64,000 nucleotides of DNA from Mauremys mutica (lineage: Eukaryota > Chordata > Testudines > Geoemydidae). The stretch's first letter is position 1. Each line of letters opens with the position of its first letter. A model generated the notes under the pieces. It was not told the DNA's origin, did not search any database, and saw only the letters and a program-made list of their open reading frames with translations. This document shows positions 35,880-49,055 of the stretch, piece by piece. The position numbers were made by a program, and so were the translations under genes. The DNA lies in the NCBI RefSeq assembly GCF_020497125.1, contig NC_059079.1:12357553-12421552 (forward strand), given 5' to 3'.

Positions 35880-36066
35880 CTACGTAATAGCTCAGTGGTT
35901 TGAGCATTGGCCTGCTAAACCCAGGCTTGAGAGTTCAATCCTAGAGGGGGCCACTTAGGGATCTGGGGCAAAACTCTGTCTGGGAATCGGTCCTGCTTTG
36001 AGCAGAGGGTTGGACTAGATGACCTCCTGAGGTCCCTTCCAACCCTGATATTCTATGATTCTATAA
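35880..36066 (+). mobile_element. tRNA-derived turtle SINE (Cry-type) with CR1-like tail
   Basis: An A-box-like motif tagctcagtgg is at 35888-35898 and a B-box-like motif gagttcaatcc at 35931-35941, both degraded tRNA promoter elements. The body (gggatctggggcaaaa) and tail (ggttggactagatgacctcc, then repeated attctatgattctat) match the cryptodiran SINE family whose 3' tail is shared with turtle CR1 LINEs. This is the best single marker that the genome is a hidden-necked turtle. It is antisense to SSBP3. The start is approximate. Confidence 0.85.
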
Positions 36067-36607
36067 TTACTATTCACTGCTCATCAAAGTATGTTGACAT
36101 TTGACACAGCATCTGACTTAGCACCCAATGAAACAAATGGGACAGTCTGCAACTCAGACATCATTTCAAGTTCTCTGTAGAGATCTGCTTGAGTCTACAT
36201 CACTTATGCTCAATTCACATTTTGAAAGTTTTCTTCACAACCATAACAGCTAGAAACGTGTTTTTTTTTTTAAATGAAAGATGAGACTTCAGGAAACAAC
36301 CTGTCCCAGTCTCCGTCCACTTTGGGAAACAATGGTTTAACTCATTGCTTGATAAAAGTAGTTTCATCTTCTCTCAGGTACTTCTGAAAGACGTACCACA
36401 GTGGTCTGGGAAGACAATTATAGGTTCCCGTAGGTGTTCTGGTCCATTTCTGTCAGCACAGCTCATTACAGTGGCCTTAACTAGATAGACTATGAGAAAT
36501 ATGTTTCTTTTAGCGACAAATCTATGCCAATAGAGAATAGAAGTGTTTTGTTGTTGCTGATGAGCTTATTTCCACTCTGTCTTTCATGAACTCAACTTCT
36601 CAACCTG

Positions 36608-36908
36608 GGGTATGTCCAGCCTACCTGCCAGATCGGTGGGTAGTGATCGATCTATCAGGGATCGATCTATCACGTCTCATCTAGATGAGATATATCAATC
36701 CCCGAACGCGCTCCAGTCGACAACAGAACTCCACCAGGGCGAGTGGTGGAAGCGGAGTCAACGGGGGAGCCGTGGCCGTTGATCCTGCACCGTAAGGATG
36801 GGAGGTAAGTTGAAATAAGATACGTCGACTTCAGCTATGCTATTCCTGTAGCTGAAGTTGCGAATCTTACATTGACCCCTCCACCCCCCACCCCAATGTA
36901 GACCAGGC
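36608..36908 (-). mobile_element. Harbinger-type MITE, inverted copy of the family at 49363-49657
   Basis: Its right end ccaatgtagaccaggc is the reverse complement of the left end of the copy at 49363, and it shares the internal cttcagctatgctattcctg hairpin and the blocks gatcgatctatcac and gatatatcaatccccgaacg. Target duplications are no longer clear. It is more diverged than the 49363 copy. Confidence 0.65.
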
Positions 36909-37984
36909 TTTTTTTGTAAAATATTAAACATGGAAAATTGCACAAGCAATCACTGGTGGGGGGGGGGGTGCGTGAATTTGTTTCAAGAGTAATTTAGCAC
37001 AAATGGATCATGTTTTATAAGCTGCGTACTTTCAGATAATGGGTTTTTTTTATTTTTAAAAACATTTTTAAGTACCTCTGGGGGTGGGGAGAATAATGAA
37101 GAATGGTATAACAAGGTAAAGTATCAACACAACAAGTTATCTACAATTTATACTTTGCTAAAGGAATGTATCCCACGTTCTAAATGATATTTCTCTACGT
37201 ACACATTCCAACATAAAAGAGGTCACCCAAAATGTAATTTACCATCATTATAGAGAGGTCTGAAATTGTATATTTGATTGGGTAGAAAATAGAACCTAGC
37301 CCCCTTTTGAAAAGATCAAATTTTAAGATGCCAACTCAGAAAATTAAATCACTAATAAATTCTTTATTAGAGAAACTCTGGAATCCTTCAAAATAAGTGC
37401 AGGAATGTATCAAAGAACCTTCAACCATTCTATCAGAAAACACTGCAGAGATTAAAGAGGCATTTTCCATAACAGCAGATACCATCATTTCCCCTTACTT
37501 TAGAACTCCACAGTTAATCACGACAACATTAGCAGTAGGTGAGATGCATATTAAAGGCATCAGGCTTGCTGGCCAAAGGATTAATGCTCGACTTTAACTC
37601 AAGCCATATATGCAATAGTCAGGAATGCAACCGCATTTTACAGTCCGAACGACAGGAAACTTTAAAAAAAAAAACAAACCCTGTCCTGCAGCAGCAGCAT
37701 GATTAATCACTTACTCAGGTTCAGGATACAGGGCTTTGGCAGCAGCTGCACAAAATTAGCAAGCCATACCTCAATTACTAGGAAACTCAAATGGCTGACC
37801 TATGGGCATCTGAAATGACGACTCTTACCTGCAAGTTTGGATTTAGTATCCCATACACTGCTGAACAGCTTGGTTACTCTCCCTGCTCAGGATAAGTGGC
37901 AATCAAGCAGGACCAATCCTGCTTTGGAGCACTGTCAAACACCCATCCTTCCCCATAGCTGTGATGTTCCAGAACCATAAATTA

Positions 37985-38165
37985 AGAGGAGGAAGAGCCC
38001 AACTATAGGCCACCAAGTCCATCCTCCTGACATGATTACCCGCTCCAGTCCCTTACGTATACTGTGGGTTTGTGCACTGATTTTAAATGTTTCAAATAAT
38101 AAGAGCTTTCCTCACTGCCCTTGGGAGACTATACCACAGGGCTAGAGGCTGCATTCCCAACTGTA
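37985..38165 (-). repeat. Old CR1 LINE fragment
   Basis: The reverse orientation CR1-like pattern (caccaagtccatcctcctga, then ttgggagactataccacagg) is recognisable but much decayed. Confidence 0.45.
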
Positions 38166-41100
38166 AAGCTGACCATGCTCAGAAATGTTTAAACCTGCTG
38201 TAGTTTTGTAGCAGCTGGGGTGTCACTTTTATAATAATGCTGTTATGGAAAAATATTTTAATAATAATATTAATAGTCCTTAAGTGCCTGACTTTCAATG
38301 GGACAAAGGCTCCTAAATCATTTCTGAAAATGTGTAGATCAATTGGGTAGACAGATCTGGGTTCAGATGTTAAGAGGAGAGGAATTATTTAAGATGGTGC
38401 TAAGGGTAGATATAATTTCTCCCCTACTTTAAAACTCTACAGCTATGTGGCTGTATTCCTGACTATTAAGGGTATATGGTTTGAGTGCGACAGTAGAGCA
38501 TTAGTTCTCTGGATAGCAAGCCTGATGACTTCAATTTTCTCTCACCTACTGCTAAGTCACTTTTGAAAACTGAACTTTGGTTCCTAAATCACTATGGTAC
38601 TTTTGAAAGTTTATCCTGAGAGCCAGTTTAAGTTTGTCTCTACATTTCATCCCACCACTCCTAGTATAAACCTTAAATAGACTCCTTCCTGGCATCAACA
38701 GTTTCAAGCATCTCCTTAACTCAACAATACTTACTTATTCTTTTAACCAATTGTTCTGTTTCCCCAAATCAAACTCCAGCAGCTATAAGTTACAGACCAC
38801 ATGAGCTTTTTTTTTGGGGGGGGGGGGGAGAGTTCTAAAAGAAAAAACTTTCAATAACTCCTTATCTCCCTCTCCATATCCTCACTCCCCAAAACAGTCA
38901 CCCAACTATGAAGTGATCTGCAGGGGGCCCTCAGAACTGGCAAAGCGAAGCAGAAACTAAGTTTACTGACAGGTAAGAATCTCATTGAATGAGATTGTCT
39001 TTACAACAATGCTCTTAAAAAAAAATACCCACTACACAAGGATTTAGTGACAGTAAGAAATAGGTCCTTACTGTCTGAAGAGCTCTACAACTTACTGCTG
39101 CACCTAGGGGAGAAGAGTCTAAACCTGCAACCCTTTGTGAATGCCAGAAGAGACCACTCTGCAAACCTCCTCTTTGCCAACACTCAGGTTACACTTCACG
39201 TCTCATGAGCTCTATTCTTCTGGGTGCAGGGAATTCTTTCTAGAACAGTCTTCTCCTATACACTTCCTGGTCCTTAGCTAACTTGAATTTCAAAGGCTTA
39301 CATTCCTTCCCACACAACCAAGCTTATCAAAAGATTTCCATCTCTCTTGTCCTCATGAGAGCTTTTTAGCACTCTTAGAATATCCAGCACCCCCAACCCC
39401 CTACAGTCCAACTGTGACTAGGTCAGAACAACAGTTTGAGGGAGGAGTCTTGCAACCCAGTTCAAATGAAAGGAGCACATGACCCTTTGGCATAAATAAT
39501 GGAAGGAAAGCCCACCGTTTCCCTGTAAGAACCCAAATACAGCCCTCTGGAGAGTTCCCAAGCTGGCAGCCTGGGCATGCAAAGGCAGACAACACCGTTT
39601 AGAAAGACAGATGGCAGAAGGTGCTTAAAGGACAATGAAGTTGCAATGTGAAGAAACAAAGGACAAAACAGGACAATAATTCTTTACGCTGGTTCAAATT
39701 AATACCACCATCAGGAGGAGAGATCCTGCCAGAAAAGAGACTCTTTTCCCCATCTGATGGCTTCGCGAGGTCAAGAGCTTTCATTTTAAGGGGTATCTGA
39801 AAGCCAACCAACATGTGAATCCGCCTGGAAACTAACTGAAATGCCAGAGGAGGCCAACAAAGCCCACTTCATCTGCAAGGAACCACCAAGGGGAGAATCT
39901 ATTCGAAATCCCATCATATGCCAGGGAAGGCACAGGAAAACATAGTAACCAGTTCCAAATATGGGAATGAGTCCCTTGTGGAACAGATCTGGCAAGTTCT
40001 CACCAATCCAAATACTAGGGCAATGTTGATACACCCACTGTGAATGCTTCCGCATGCACACACCACTCCCTGGGAAAAACTTTCTGCCTGCCATGAGGTA
40101 CTGATTTTCTGCCCAGTTTGGTAGAAAGCAACTCATCTCACTCCAAAACAACTGGACCCCTGGTTCTCCTGGCCAATACTGTTGGCACCTGTATTGTGGA
40201 GATGAGTTTGCCATGACAACCTACTGTTGCAGAAGATTGGTCTGGAGAGCTCCAGACCACTCTTGTTGTGAATACATTTACGTGGTAAGCTTTTGGACAT
40301 CTCTCACAAACTGTCTGAGGCACCGGATGTGCTGGAGAGTTGGGAAAAATGGGCTTTGGTTGTCACAAGAAGCCATGCGGGATCCCATAATTGAGCTCTA
40401 TGCATAACGCTACAGCTTTCTATTCCCTAGAAAAGCAAAGAGGACTGCTGAAGGTAAAGTTATTCAAGTGCCCTGAGTTTCTAGGAAGAGAGCTCTTTGT
40501 TTTAGGAGGAGGAGGAAAAGGAGAAGGAGAAACCTGGAGTGGAGGCTTGAAATTGGGGTGATTCATAAACAGAAAACCAAGTGCACTGTAAGGATCAGCC
40601 CTTGTCTGACAGGAAAGGGGGGCAGGCAGCATTTGTTGCAAACTCTAAATTGCAGGTTTCTTGTATGACTGAACACCCTGTTCCGCTAGCTGGGCTGAAC
40701 ATCATTCCCAGATGTAATGGTCAGCCAGACAAAGCCAGCCTCCGCTGCGAACAGCTGGAAGGCTAATACCACTGATCCTAAGTCCCATGCTCTCTTGGAA
40801 AGAGGTCTCCTCAGTTGGGAGGGAAGATGTAGAAGCTGCTGGTGGAAAATGCAAATCCACTATGGAGAGCAATGCCCAGGAAGCATGTTGAACCCTGGCT
40901 AGACAGTATCATCAAAACATACTGCTTAATAGAGTTTTGAATTGAGATATCCTCAGGGGGAACCATTAGAGATTTGATCTGTGTGGGCCCTCCCAGGAGC
41001 TGGGTATGAGAAGCCTACTGGAGAGTATTTTCCACAGGCAAAACAAATAGGATAAGCCCTCACCCCTGTATTTTCTTGCTGCTTCCTAGGAGTCTCATGA

Positions 41101-43429
41101 CATTCACCTTGCCTGGGAGCAGGAGACAGGGTGTTTTGCCCTTCTCACGCTGTCTAGCAGAGACTGATTCACGGAGGTGGTGGGTGAAGGAGAGTGAAGT
41201 TCTGTGGCTCCTGCCAGCACTTTGCTATTCTGAGGGGTCCACAGAGTAGTGAGGGTAAGAAGTCAGCATCTGAAATTGCTCACATTCCAGTAGAAAAGCC
41301 CATGTAACAAGGTTAACTTGTGAAAAATGTTGATTACTGACATGGTAGCAGAGTAAGGAAAATTCATTCCGTTTCCCCTTAACTTCATATTATATGTGAA
41401 ATACCCTGCCAGCAATGTCTGTTCCTTAAAGCCATCCTCTCCTGATGGCCCGAGGCTCCCACTCCTACCAAACCAGCAGTGACAGAGTTGTAAGCGTGCC
41501 ACACTAACCCCACTAGGGTGGGCTGATGATGGCTTCATTCTCTGGCCCCATGGAAGAACCAGGGTTGGTTGGTTACACATAGGTCTGCTCTGTGCTACAG
41601 CTGCCCTTTCTCCAAGGTGCGAGGCTACCTGAGGAAGGAATGTTGTAACTGTGGCAAGAGAGATGCAACATTCTGGCCCTCAAGCGCCGGAACAGGACTC
41701 ATTACGTAGCTTGCGACACACATTGGTGGTGCAGCAGCAGCCCAACTATTCTGATCTGGGGAGCCTAGAACTGCAGTCAGGCTACACTCTCTTTTGGTCT
41801 ACTCCTATCAACTGGTTAAGCAGCAGTCTGGTGTCTACACTACTAGGAAAATTTTTTTTTAAACCAATCAGTTCCCACCCCATATTTTTAGAGAGAAAAC
41901 AGACTGCCACTGCTTTATTAGCAAGCTAAGGCATATGCTGAGCTTTATTACACAATCAGGAGTGATGTGTTTATGCCTGAAACCCAAGAAGAAAATAAAT
42001 GAAATGACAAGATCTCCAGTTTTTCCAGCACAAGAGAAATAGGTAATATAGAATCACTCACACAATTAAATAAGAGCTACTTGGAAGTATAATAATCAAG
42101 GCTTTAGAAATATTAATGAGACACATCTGATGTGATACCAAAAAAAGCATAATAGCCTGAAAGCTTCACCTAGGGGGATCATGAGTTACAAACAGTACCT
42201 CAATTTCTCCTCCATTAGTCTCATTTCTGTTTTACCAACAGGATTGCAAGCCAGTAAACAAATGTATTTATTCTGGGTAATGAACGCTAAGGAGGCGAAT
42301 GAAAAACCAGTTCAGAAATACCACCATCTTTCACAAGTCCCAAGATCTCTAAGCATTAGGGGGCAGTATAGGAACACTGACTAGCTAGTGCTTTGTTATG
42401 GTGCATCTCTCACACTAACTGCTGATGCATAGCTAACACAGCAGCAGACATTGATTTATGTTCAACTTTCCATTTCATCAGAGTGTGTTACAGAGCGACA
42501 TACAGAGTTCAAACTTTGGAGAAAATATATAACCAGAGTGTGTCTCTGGATTATTATAGATGCATATGTGTGTGCATATACACGTACACACACGCACACT
42601 TGCATGGCATTTACTCATTACTAAAAAGGCCTTAAACTTGTTTGTAGCTGTTGAGCAGCAACCCTTTTGTCCATTGCAAGGAACAGGAGAGATCTCGTCT
42701 ATTGCTGTTGGAAGGCTAAATTTATGCCTAATGTCAACTAGGATGGGAAGAGCTTCCCTGACCTTTTTGAAGATGAGTGAAGGGAAAAAATAATGTTTTG
42801 GACTATAGGTCACAATTAGGAGGGGAAAGGAATTTTAGCAGGTAACCATCCACGTGACCACAGTACAGTCACATGATAAACATGAGAGTTTCCTGTCACT
42901 AGTTCATTAACATTCTGAACCCATATGTGTGTACACGGCACTTGTTAAAGTTTTTCATTTTTGGCAAGATGCCTGGCAGCAACAGGGATCTAATGGCAAT
43001 GCTTTACCATCAAGTGTGTCCAAGCTTTGCACAAATGAAGGCTGCATTTACCATTTGCCACAAGATGAAAGGTTGGAGCTAATTTTTATAAAATGGAATA
43101 GACTGTAGGCATTCTCCACCACAAACTCCAACACAAAGTTGTGGCCTGCAGCTGGGGCATTGCATGCTGGGACCAGTAGTCTCCCAGGGCCATCATCATC
43201 TTGGATACAACTATATTTCAAAACTCTGCTGGTCACGCATTTGGCCCACAGGCTACAGTGAAAATGGCTTCACAATGAGAGTTTTTACAAACCTCATCAG
43301 CCCTAGAGAACCTCGTACCAGTATTACAATGTAAGAGCCTGTTGGGCTCATAGCTGTGCGTGCTATATTAAGATCTACTCCCTCCCAGTGACCCTATGGC
43401 TTCAATCACCACCTCTATTCTAATACACC

Positions 43430-43960
43430 CAAAACCTGCCCCCTTATCTCCAGTCTCTCCTACAAAGCCAAAAGAGGAGACGTCCACTGTCATCTCTAAA
43501 CTAATCACCCCCCAAACGGACCTCCTTATTTCCCCCCCCGTAATCTTCACTGACAACTCTACAGGTCTTAGAGACAGGCAGGGCCGATCTCATTGTTCCC
43601 CATGACCCTTCTCTCCTTTGTCTGCCTTTTCCCATTCTTGGCCTTGTGCCTCCTACCATGCCTCCCCTGATGCCTGGAACTAGTTCTCTGGCTTCACAGG
43701 CCAGGCCTCTTCCTCCTTTAACCCTGCTAAAAGCTAGCTTTGAAAGGCAATCCCTCCTCCTTTGGTATCCTCAGTAATCCCCAGTCCCTCCTTTCCTGAA
43801 TATCCTGTATCTGGTGTTAAGCTCACTGGGGGAAGAGGCCAGATCTATGATTCTGAGGCGCTGTTCAGATTAATGCTATTCTGTAATGGAATTTTTATTT
43901 TGAAGTTACTGGAATCCATACTAACCACTAATAGACAAAATCCAAGGTAGTAGGTCAAGT
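43430..43960. repeat. Possible old L2-like LINE relic
   Basis: Pyrimidine-rich sequence with blocks such as ttcctgaatatcctgtatct suggests a decayed L2-like 3' region. The evidence is weak and the limits are guesses. Confidence 0.25.
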
Positions 43961-45915
43961 CTGGAAAACAATTAGGGCACAGTCAGAGCACCCCCTACAT
44001 TACACCAAGTCAATGGCCTTCAGTGATCGGATTCCACATTACGCCGTTACTACATTCTGGTTCCATTCCTTGCCTTCATCTGCTAGTGGACTAGTCAGTC
44101 TATTGCCCAGGCTGACACATGGGTCAGGGAGGGAAATCCTAGCTACTTCAATCCTTTGCATTTCCTGTGTCCCTTCAGACATTGCCCTCTCCAACTCGGT
44201 GTTCTGTTCTGCTACAAAGATAAGAAATTAACAGCTCAACACAGAACCCCCCCAGCAGGACTGCTGGAGCAGGCAGAACTTGCAGTCTCTCCAGCATATC
44301 CAAAAGTGGAAACAATCCCAACACCTAAAAAAAAATATTAAGGTGGTTTTGGTACAAAGTTCAGACACCGCTAAAAGGTGGCATCCTTTCCAGGGGTGAG
44401 GGAGACAGCAGCTGGGGGTGGCTTTCGGGGAAGGAAATGTGTGGGGTAGAATTTGGGGTGGGAGGGCAGCTTTCAGGGAAGCACCTCTTGTGACAAGTGA
44501 ATCAGGTGGCGGGAGCCCTGTTGCCCGCCAATGGACACCAAGGCTACTAGAGCCGTGGGCCATTATAAACCAGAGGAAGGAAGAAATGCTTAAATTCCCT
44601 CTTTCACTCCTACCCCACATCCACTCTGATTAAATAAAATGTGTCACTTCTCGATCTGCTCCAACTTTTTTGAAATTTGGAATCCCACAGAGGTGTAAGG
44701 TTGCAAGCTGGGGCGGGTCAGGTAAGGACCAATTCCTCACTCAGCAGAATGCAAATAAAACCCTGGAAAACACATTTGTTATGTACTGGGAACAGAACTC
44801 AAGTTGCTGGCAGCAGCTATAATCTGTGAGGCATTATCTCTTCTCTCTTTGTCTCCTCCAGTATCAGAGAGGCTTGGTAACCCTGAAACAGGTCAATCAA
44901 TATTCAAATATTCTTATTTTGACATAAGCGTGTTCAGGAAATGGGGAATTGTTTAAAAAAAAATTCCATCTCTCCACGCATGCACATCAACTGCAATACT
45001 GCCACAACAAATCATGACCAGTTTATCAAGTAAAGCTGTCTATTACCTAAGAACTTCTCCTGTATACAAATCATGAACCCAGATAATAGCAGCAACTGGT
45101 CAGAACAAATATTACCCACCGACAGCCAGCTCATTTGTTACATGAACAAGCACTTATTCCTTAAGAAATAAGATCATAACGCACCAAGATTTCACATTGA
45201 AGCAACCAGTACATATACATGGCATACAAAGAGGTTTCAGAGAAATTAAAAACATCTTACACATAATAAATCTTAAAGCTTCCATTCCAAATGCTCTTTA
45301 AAGTCCTTCCTATTAGGATCACGAATAGATTATATTGCCAAGTCTTGAATCAGGGCATAAGTAAAATGAACCATGGAAATGGAGGGGACACTTATGGAAC
45401 TCTGACAGACAAATTCTTACAAGGTGTCTCCTTGACACGCAATGATTTTTGACCCATATTGAATCTGCTTCTGCCTGTGGCTACAATTTAAGCTAGTGTT
45501 TGTTAAATGCGTTCAGTGATTGCAGTTGGAAAAAATCAAGTGGTTAACCAGAAGGAAAAGGTTCCAAGAACCAAAATCCAGCATGTTTTGAATTATGCAC
45601 AAGCCCGTTATGACCGAAGAATAAAATAAAATCTCTACTCCCCTTTCTCCCCCCCAAAAAGCAATTTTGGAAAAATATCAAATTGTAAAAAAAGAATCAG
45701 TGAGTAATTTGCTGTGCTTACAAAAAACAATGTGGAATAGCAGCAGAATGTTACAATTGATTGGCTACTTCTGGCTTTTTTCATTAAAAAAATTCATCAA
45801 GAGATAAAGCATCAGACTATTTTCTGGGATCCTCTTGGAAGTGCAATGCTGACATTAAGAAGCCAAAGAGACACATGCAACACCACCAAAAAGAATCAGG
45901 AAGTTCAAAACCTAC

Positions 45916-46005
45916 CTGAAAGAAACCTGGAGGGATGGGACCGCCTGGCATTCCATCATTAGGAGGAATGTTTCCTAGTACTGGACTTGGTGCTGCAGCT
46001 GCGCT
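45916..46005 (-). CDS. SSBP3: SSBP3 coding exon, residues about 93-122
   Basis: The 90-nt exon encodes 30 residues starting [20 protein letters not shown] and ending PPGFFQ. It follows the N-terminal LUFS/LDB1-binding domain, which ends near ...AFHDY, and opens the proline-rich region. The acceptor reads cctgcag and the donor gtagg on the minus strand, and both junctions are phase 0. NDGMPGGP fits SSBP3; SSBP2 has GDGMPVGP. It is the most 5' exon I could find: the LUFS exons are not visible between 46006 and 64000. Assignment is firm because the sequence is nearly invariant in vertebrates. Confidence 0.95.
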
Positions 46006-46611
46006 CTGCAGGAAACAAAGATGGACAAATTGATTTCATGTCAGATTTAAAAGGCAACCTCTCCTGCCATACCTCACTATACCAATTAACCCATGACTAA
46101 TCACTGATAGCATCAAAGGGGTATGAAATCAACCCTCACCCTCTACGCCCATTGACAGAACATTGTGCTTAAGCACTCAACCAAAATGGAAGCCGACGAT
46201 GGTCTTTAGGTTTAATATCTTCGGACCAAATATTGCTCAGGTCACCTCTATGCCTGGGTGCAACTGAGGGCAGGGATTGACCCTAAAGTGACTTTTTAAT
46301 CAACTTTTCCACACCATCCATTTAATTATGGTAAGTACGTATTTTAGAAATCCAACAGCATCATTCATGGCAAAAGAAATCAGCAAAGATGCCCTCAGTT
46401 GACACATCATCAGCTTGGAGTTTAAAAAAACAAAACTAAGGTTTTTTGGAACAAGAGCAGCTATGTCTCTTTCCCTACTGATTTTCCCTTCACAGATCAC
46501 CAGGGAGGACTCTGAACCCACTGTTCAGGGCTTCCAATTGACCTAACACCCTCTTCTCCCCGCCCCCCCCCAAACCATTTATTTACTTCCTTGTTCCTGC
46601 ACCAGTGTGTT

Positions 46612-46628
46612 TCTCTCTCTCTCTCTCT
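46612..46628. repeat. CT dinucleotide repeat
   Basis: About eight TC units. Confidence 0.85.
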
Positions 46629-49055
46629 GAGGTCAGCATGCTTCTGGGAATGCAGTTCACATCATCCATTAACAACCAAGAGGAAGAGCTCATGTTGCAC
46701 CCCGTTCATGGCCCTGCAAAAACTGAGGCTTTTAAAAAAAATAACCATGATAATTTAGCATCGTTAATCCATTGGAGAATCTGATTTTGGATTCTAATGT
46801 GCCAAATTTGGAACTTTTTAAAAAATAAACTTAACAAGTCTGCTTTCTTCTTCCAGATTTGCTGCACTGCTTGGCTCTGTCCTCCAAGAATGGTGCATCC
46901 CCCACCTTGCAAGTGGGGCACTTTATTATTTATTTTCCAGTACGGTGTCTTGTAATTACTGCCAATGTTCAGCTCCACAAACAGCCCCTTCCCTCCAGGC
47001 CCCTCACAAAGCTCGTGCAGTTCCTTATATTTTAGTTGCTTGGACGGTAATTCCTAAACCGCAAGTGGCTCTGCGGAAAGCCTTTGTTTTGGTAGACAAA
47101 TGATTTGGTTTTGTTCACCCTTGTGTACAGCAGAGACTGCAGGTTACTTAGATAATACGGTTGCTAAATGGGAACAAGAGTTAATATTTACTCCCTCGAT
47201 ATTATCTACATTGTGGGGCAAAGGGGAATTCTCTGGCATGCAGATCAGCCCCATGGTGGGCCGTGAAACAGAACCCTTGCTGGGTGAACTGGCCATTTTT
47301 ATAACCACAGTAGGTAAAGATAAACAGCTGCAAGACTAAACAACTGAGTATTCACTTGCAGTTTATGAACCAATCACTCCACTTTGGCCTTTCACCTATG
47401 GAAACAAACGGAAGGCTCTTAGTTTAAATTTGGCAGATTCTGCTTGTGTCAAAAGAATAGCTGTACACACTGAACTAGCTTGCTACTTAATGTAAGTGGC
47501 AGCTTCTGCTCTGAAAAGGAGCAGCATTATGTAAGGCTGCTGCTACTCAGAAGGAAAAGAAAGATTTCTTCCCTCAACGCCACAGCTGACAGAAAATGTC
47601 CCTTCTAGGGCAGGAATAATCATTTTGCTGTAAAAGTTTTGCTGTTGCTCGTTTATCTGTAGACAAGAGAGCCAATACTTCCAGTGCCATTTTAAAGATC
47701 ATAGTAATTTGAAAACCAGTGCGAACGAGTTTAATGCAATCAGTGATTACTTTCCTTTGAATTTTTACAACGAACTTGTGTACTTGATGTTACATAACAG
47801 AACTATCGCTCTCTTCCTCCAGTGGTTTAGATTGCATTCACAAAGGAAAACCCACAAGATAGCAACACACAGTAAGATCCTCTTTCCTCTTGGTTTAAGT
47901 CCCACACCTACCAATCTCCACTTCCCACCAAAACTTCTCTAGAGAGAGCAACACTGGAGAGTCCATTTTAAAAAAGGTAAACGGCATCTCTTCAAGTGTT
48001 TATCGTAATTTATGTTATGGCAATTTCAACAAAACAAGAAACTCGTAAGGCATTCAAATGGGCATGGTAAGCCTTATGACAAGTCAGGAACTAGCTGAAA
48101 AACACCACAGTATTTCACCCAACTTCAGCCAACAAAAACCCTCAGATTCAGAGTCCAGGTAGTGAGTTTGGGTTCAGAAGGCCCCATATGACAGTTAGCA
48201 CATCAGACAACTGAATTCACCTCTCCTCCATAGCCTCTCTCTCTTCTATCCTTCACTCCAAGTGTCAATGGATGTATTTAAAACACAAAGGGGAGGGAAG
48301 CCAGCTTAATAGTGCTTTTAAATTATTACGCCAGTTTCAGTTTTTGGTAGAAAATTTGCCCCGAGGCTAACAACCTGTATGCCTGGGTTTCAGTTCAGTG
48401 TAATTTGAAACTGCCAAGCTATTTACACCTTGCTGAGAAAAGGCCGTGTTACCAATGCAAAGTACAAAACTCAACACAGTAATACTGAGCAGCAAGACTG
48501 AAAAATAACTATTGAGCATAAACAAAGCCCCTCAAACGCATGAGATCATTATTCTGCAAGTGTTTTTTGAAGGAAGAAATAATGGCCTGGTTGTGGGGAA
48601 TGCCCCTTTTAGCGAGGGCCCAGGACGGTTTCTGCACAAATGAGTTCAGAAGGAACTTTGGCGCTCCTGATTTGTGTTTTAGGTTTCTCTGCCTTTGCAG
48701 GCAGCCAGCTCCTGCTCCACCAGTCGCACGCAGTGAGTTATGAAGTCGCAGCTATTACTTGCTCCGGAATGGTTCTGGGCACTGGCTAGTCAGGGGGGAA
48801 GCAGGGGATGAGTGCGGCTTTAGATTGTATGGGTTTGTAGTTCACCCGTACCTGCATTACATTTTATAGCCAAATCAGTATAAAGCATTTTTATTAAACA
48901 TTACAAATAATAAGGATCTCAAATAGATGGGCTGCTTCTGAAATGTCTTTTAGCCAGAACATGGCAACAACCTCTCCCCACAAAGCCATCCACAGCAAAC
49001 ATCATAAGCCACTGCTTTCACCCTTGCAAAGCTGATTTGAGCCAAAGGCAATTTA

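Larger units (their letters stand above)
28565..45915. other. SSBP3 intron (17.4 kb)
   Basis: Large GT-AG intron upstream of the cassette exon. It contains an inverted repeat at 30305-30413, a highly foldable Harbinger-like element at 31722-32007, a 22-bp tandem repeat at 34991-35033, a hAT-like end at 35729, a SINE at about 35880-36066, a Harbinger-like MITE at 36608-36908, an old CR1 relic at 37985-38165 and probable old L2-like sequence around 43430-43960. A GC-rich stretch at 32110-32480 is unexplained. No exon was found inside. Confidence 0.75.

Noticed and set aside
35880..35955. Functional tRNA gene
   Set aside because: The A and B boxes are degraded and followed by a SINE body and CR1-like tail, so it is a retroposon.
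39786..40214. 142-codon minus-strand open frame in the large SSBP3 intron
   Set aside because: No recognisable domain. Open frames of this length are expected by chance several times in 64 kb on six frames.
8956..46005. Assignment of the gene to SSBP2 or SSBP4
   Set aside because: Exon-specific residues ([31 protein letters not shown]) and total length fit SSBP3; the SSBP2 equivalents differ at these places.
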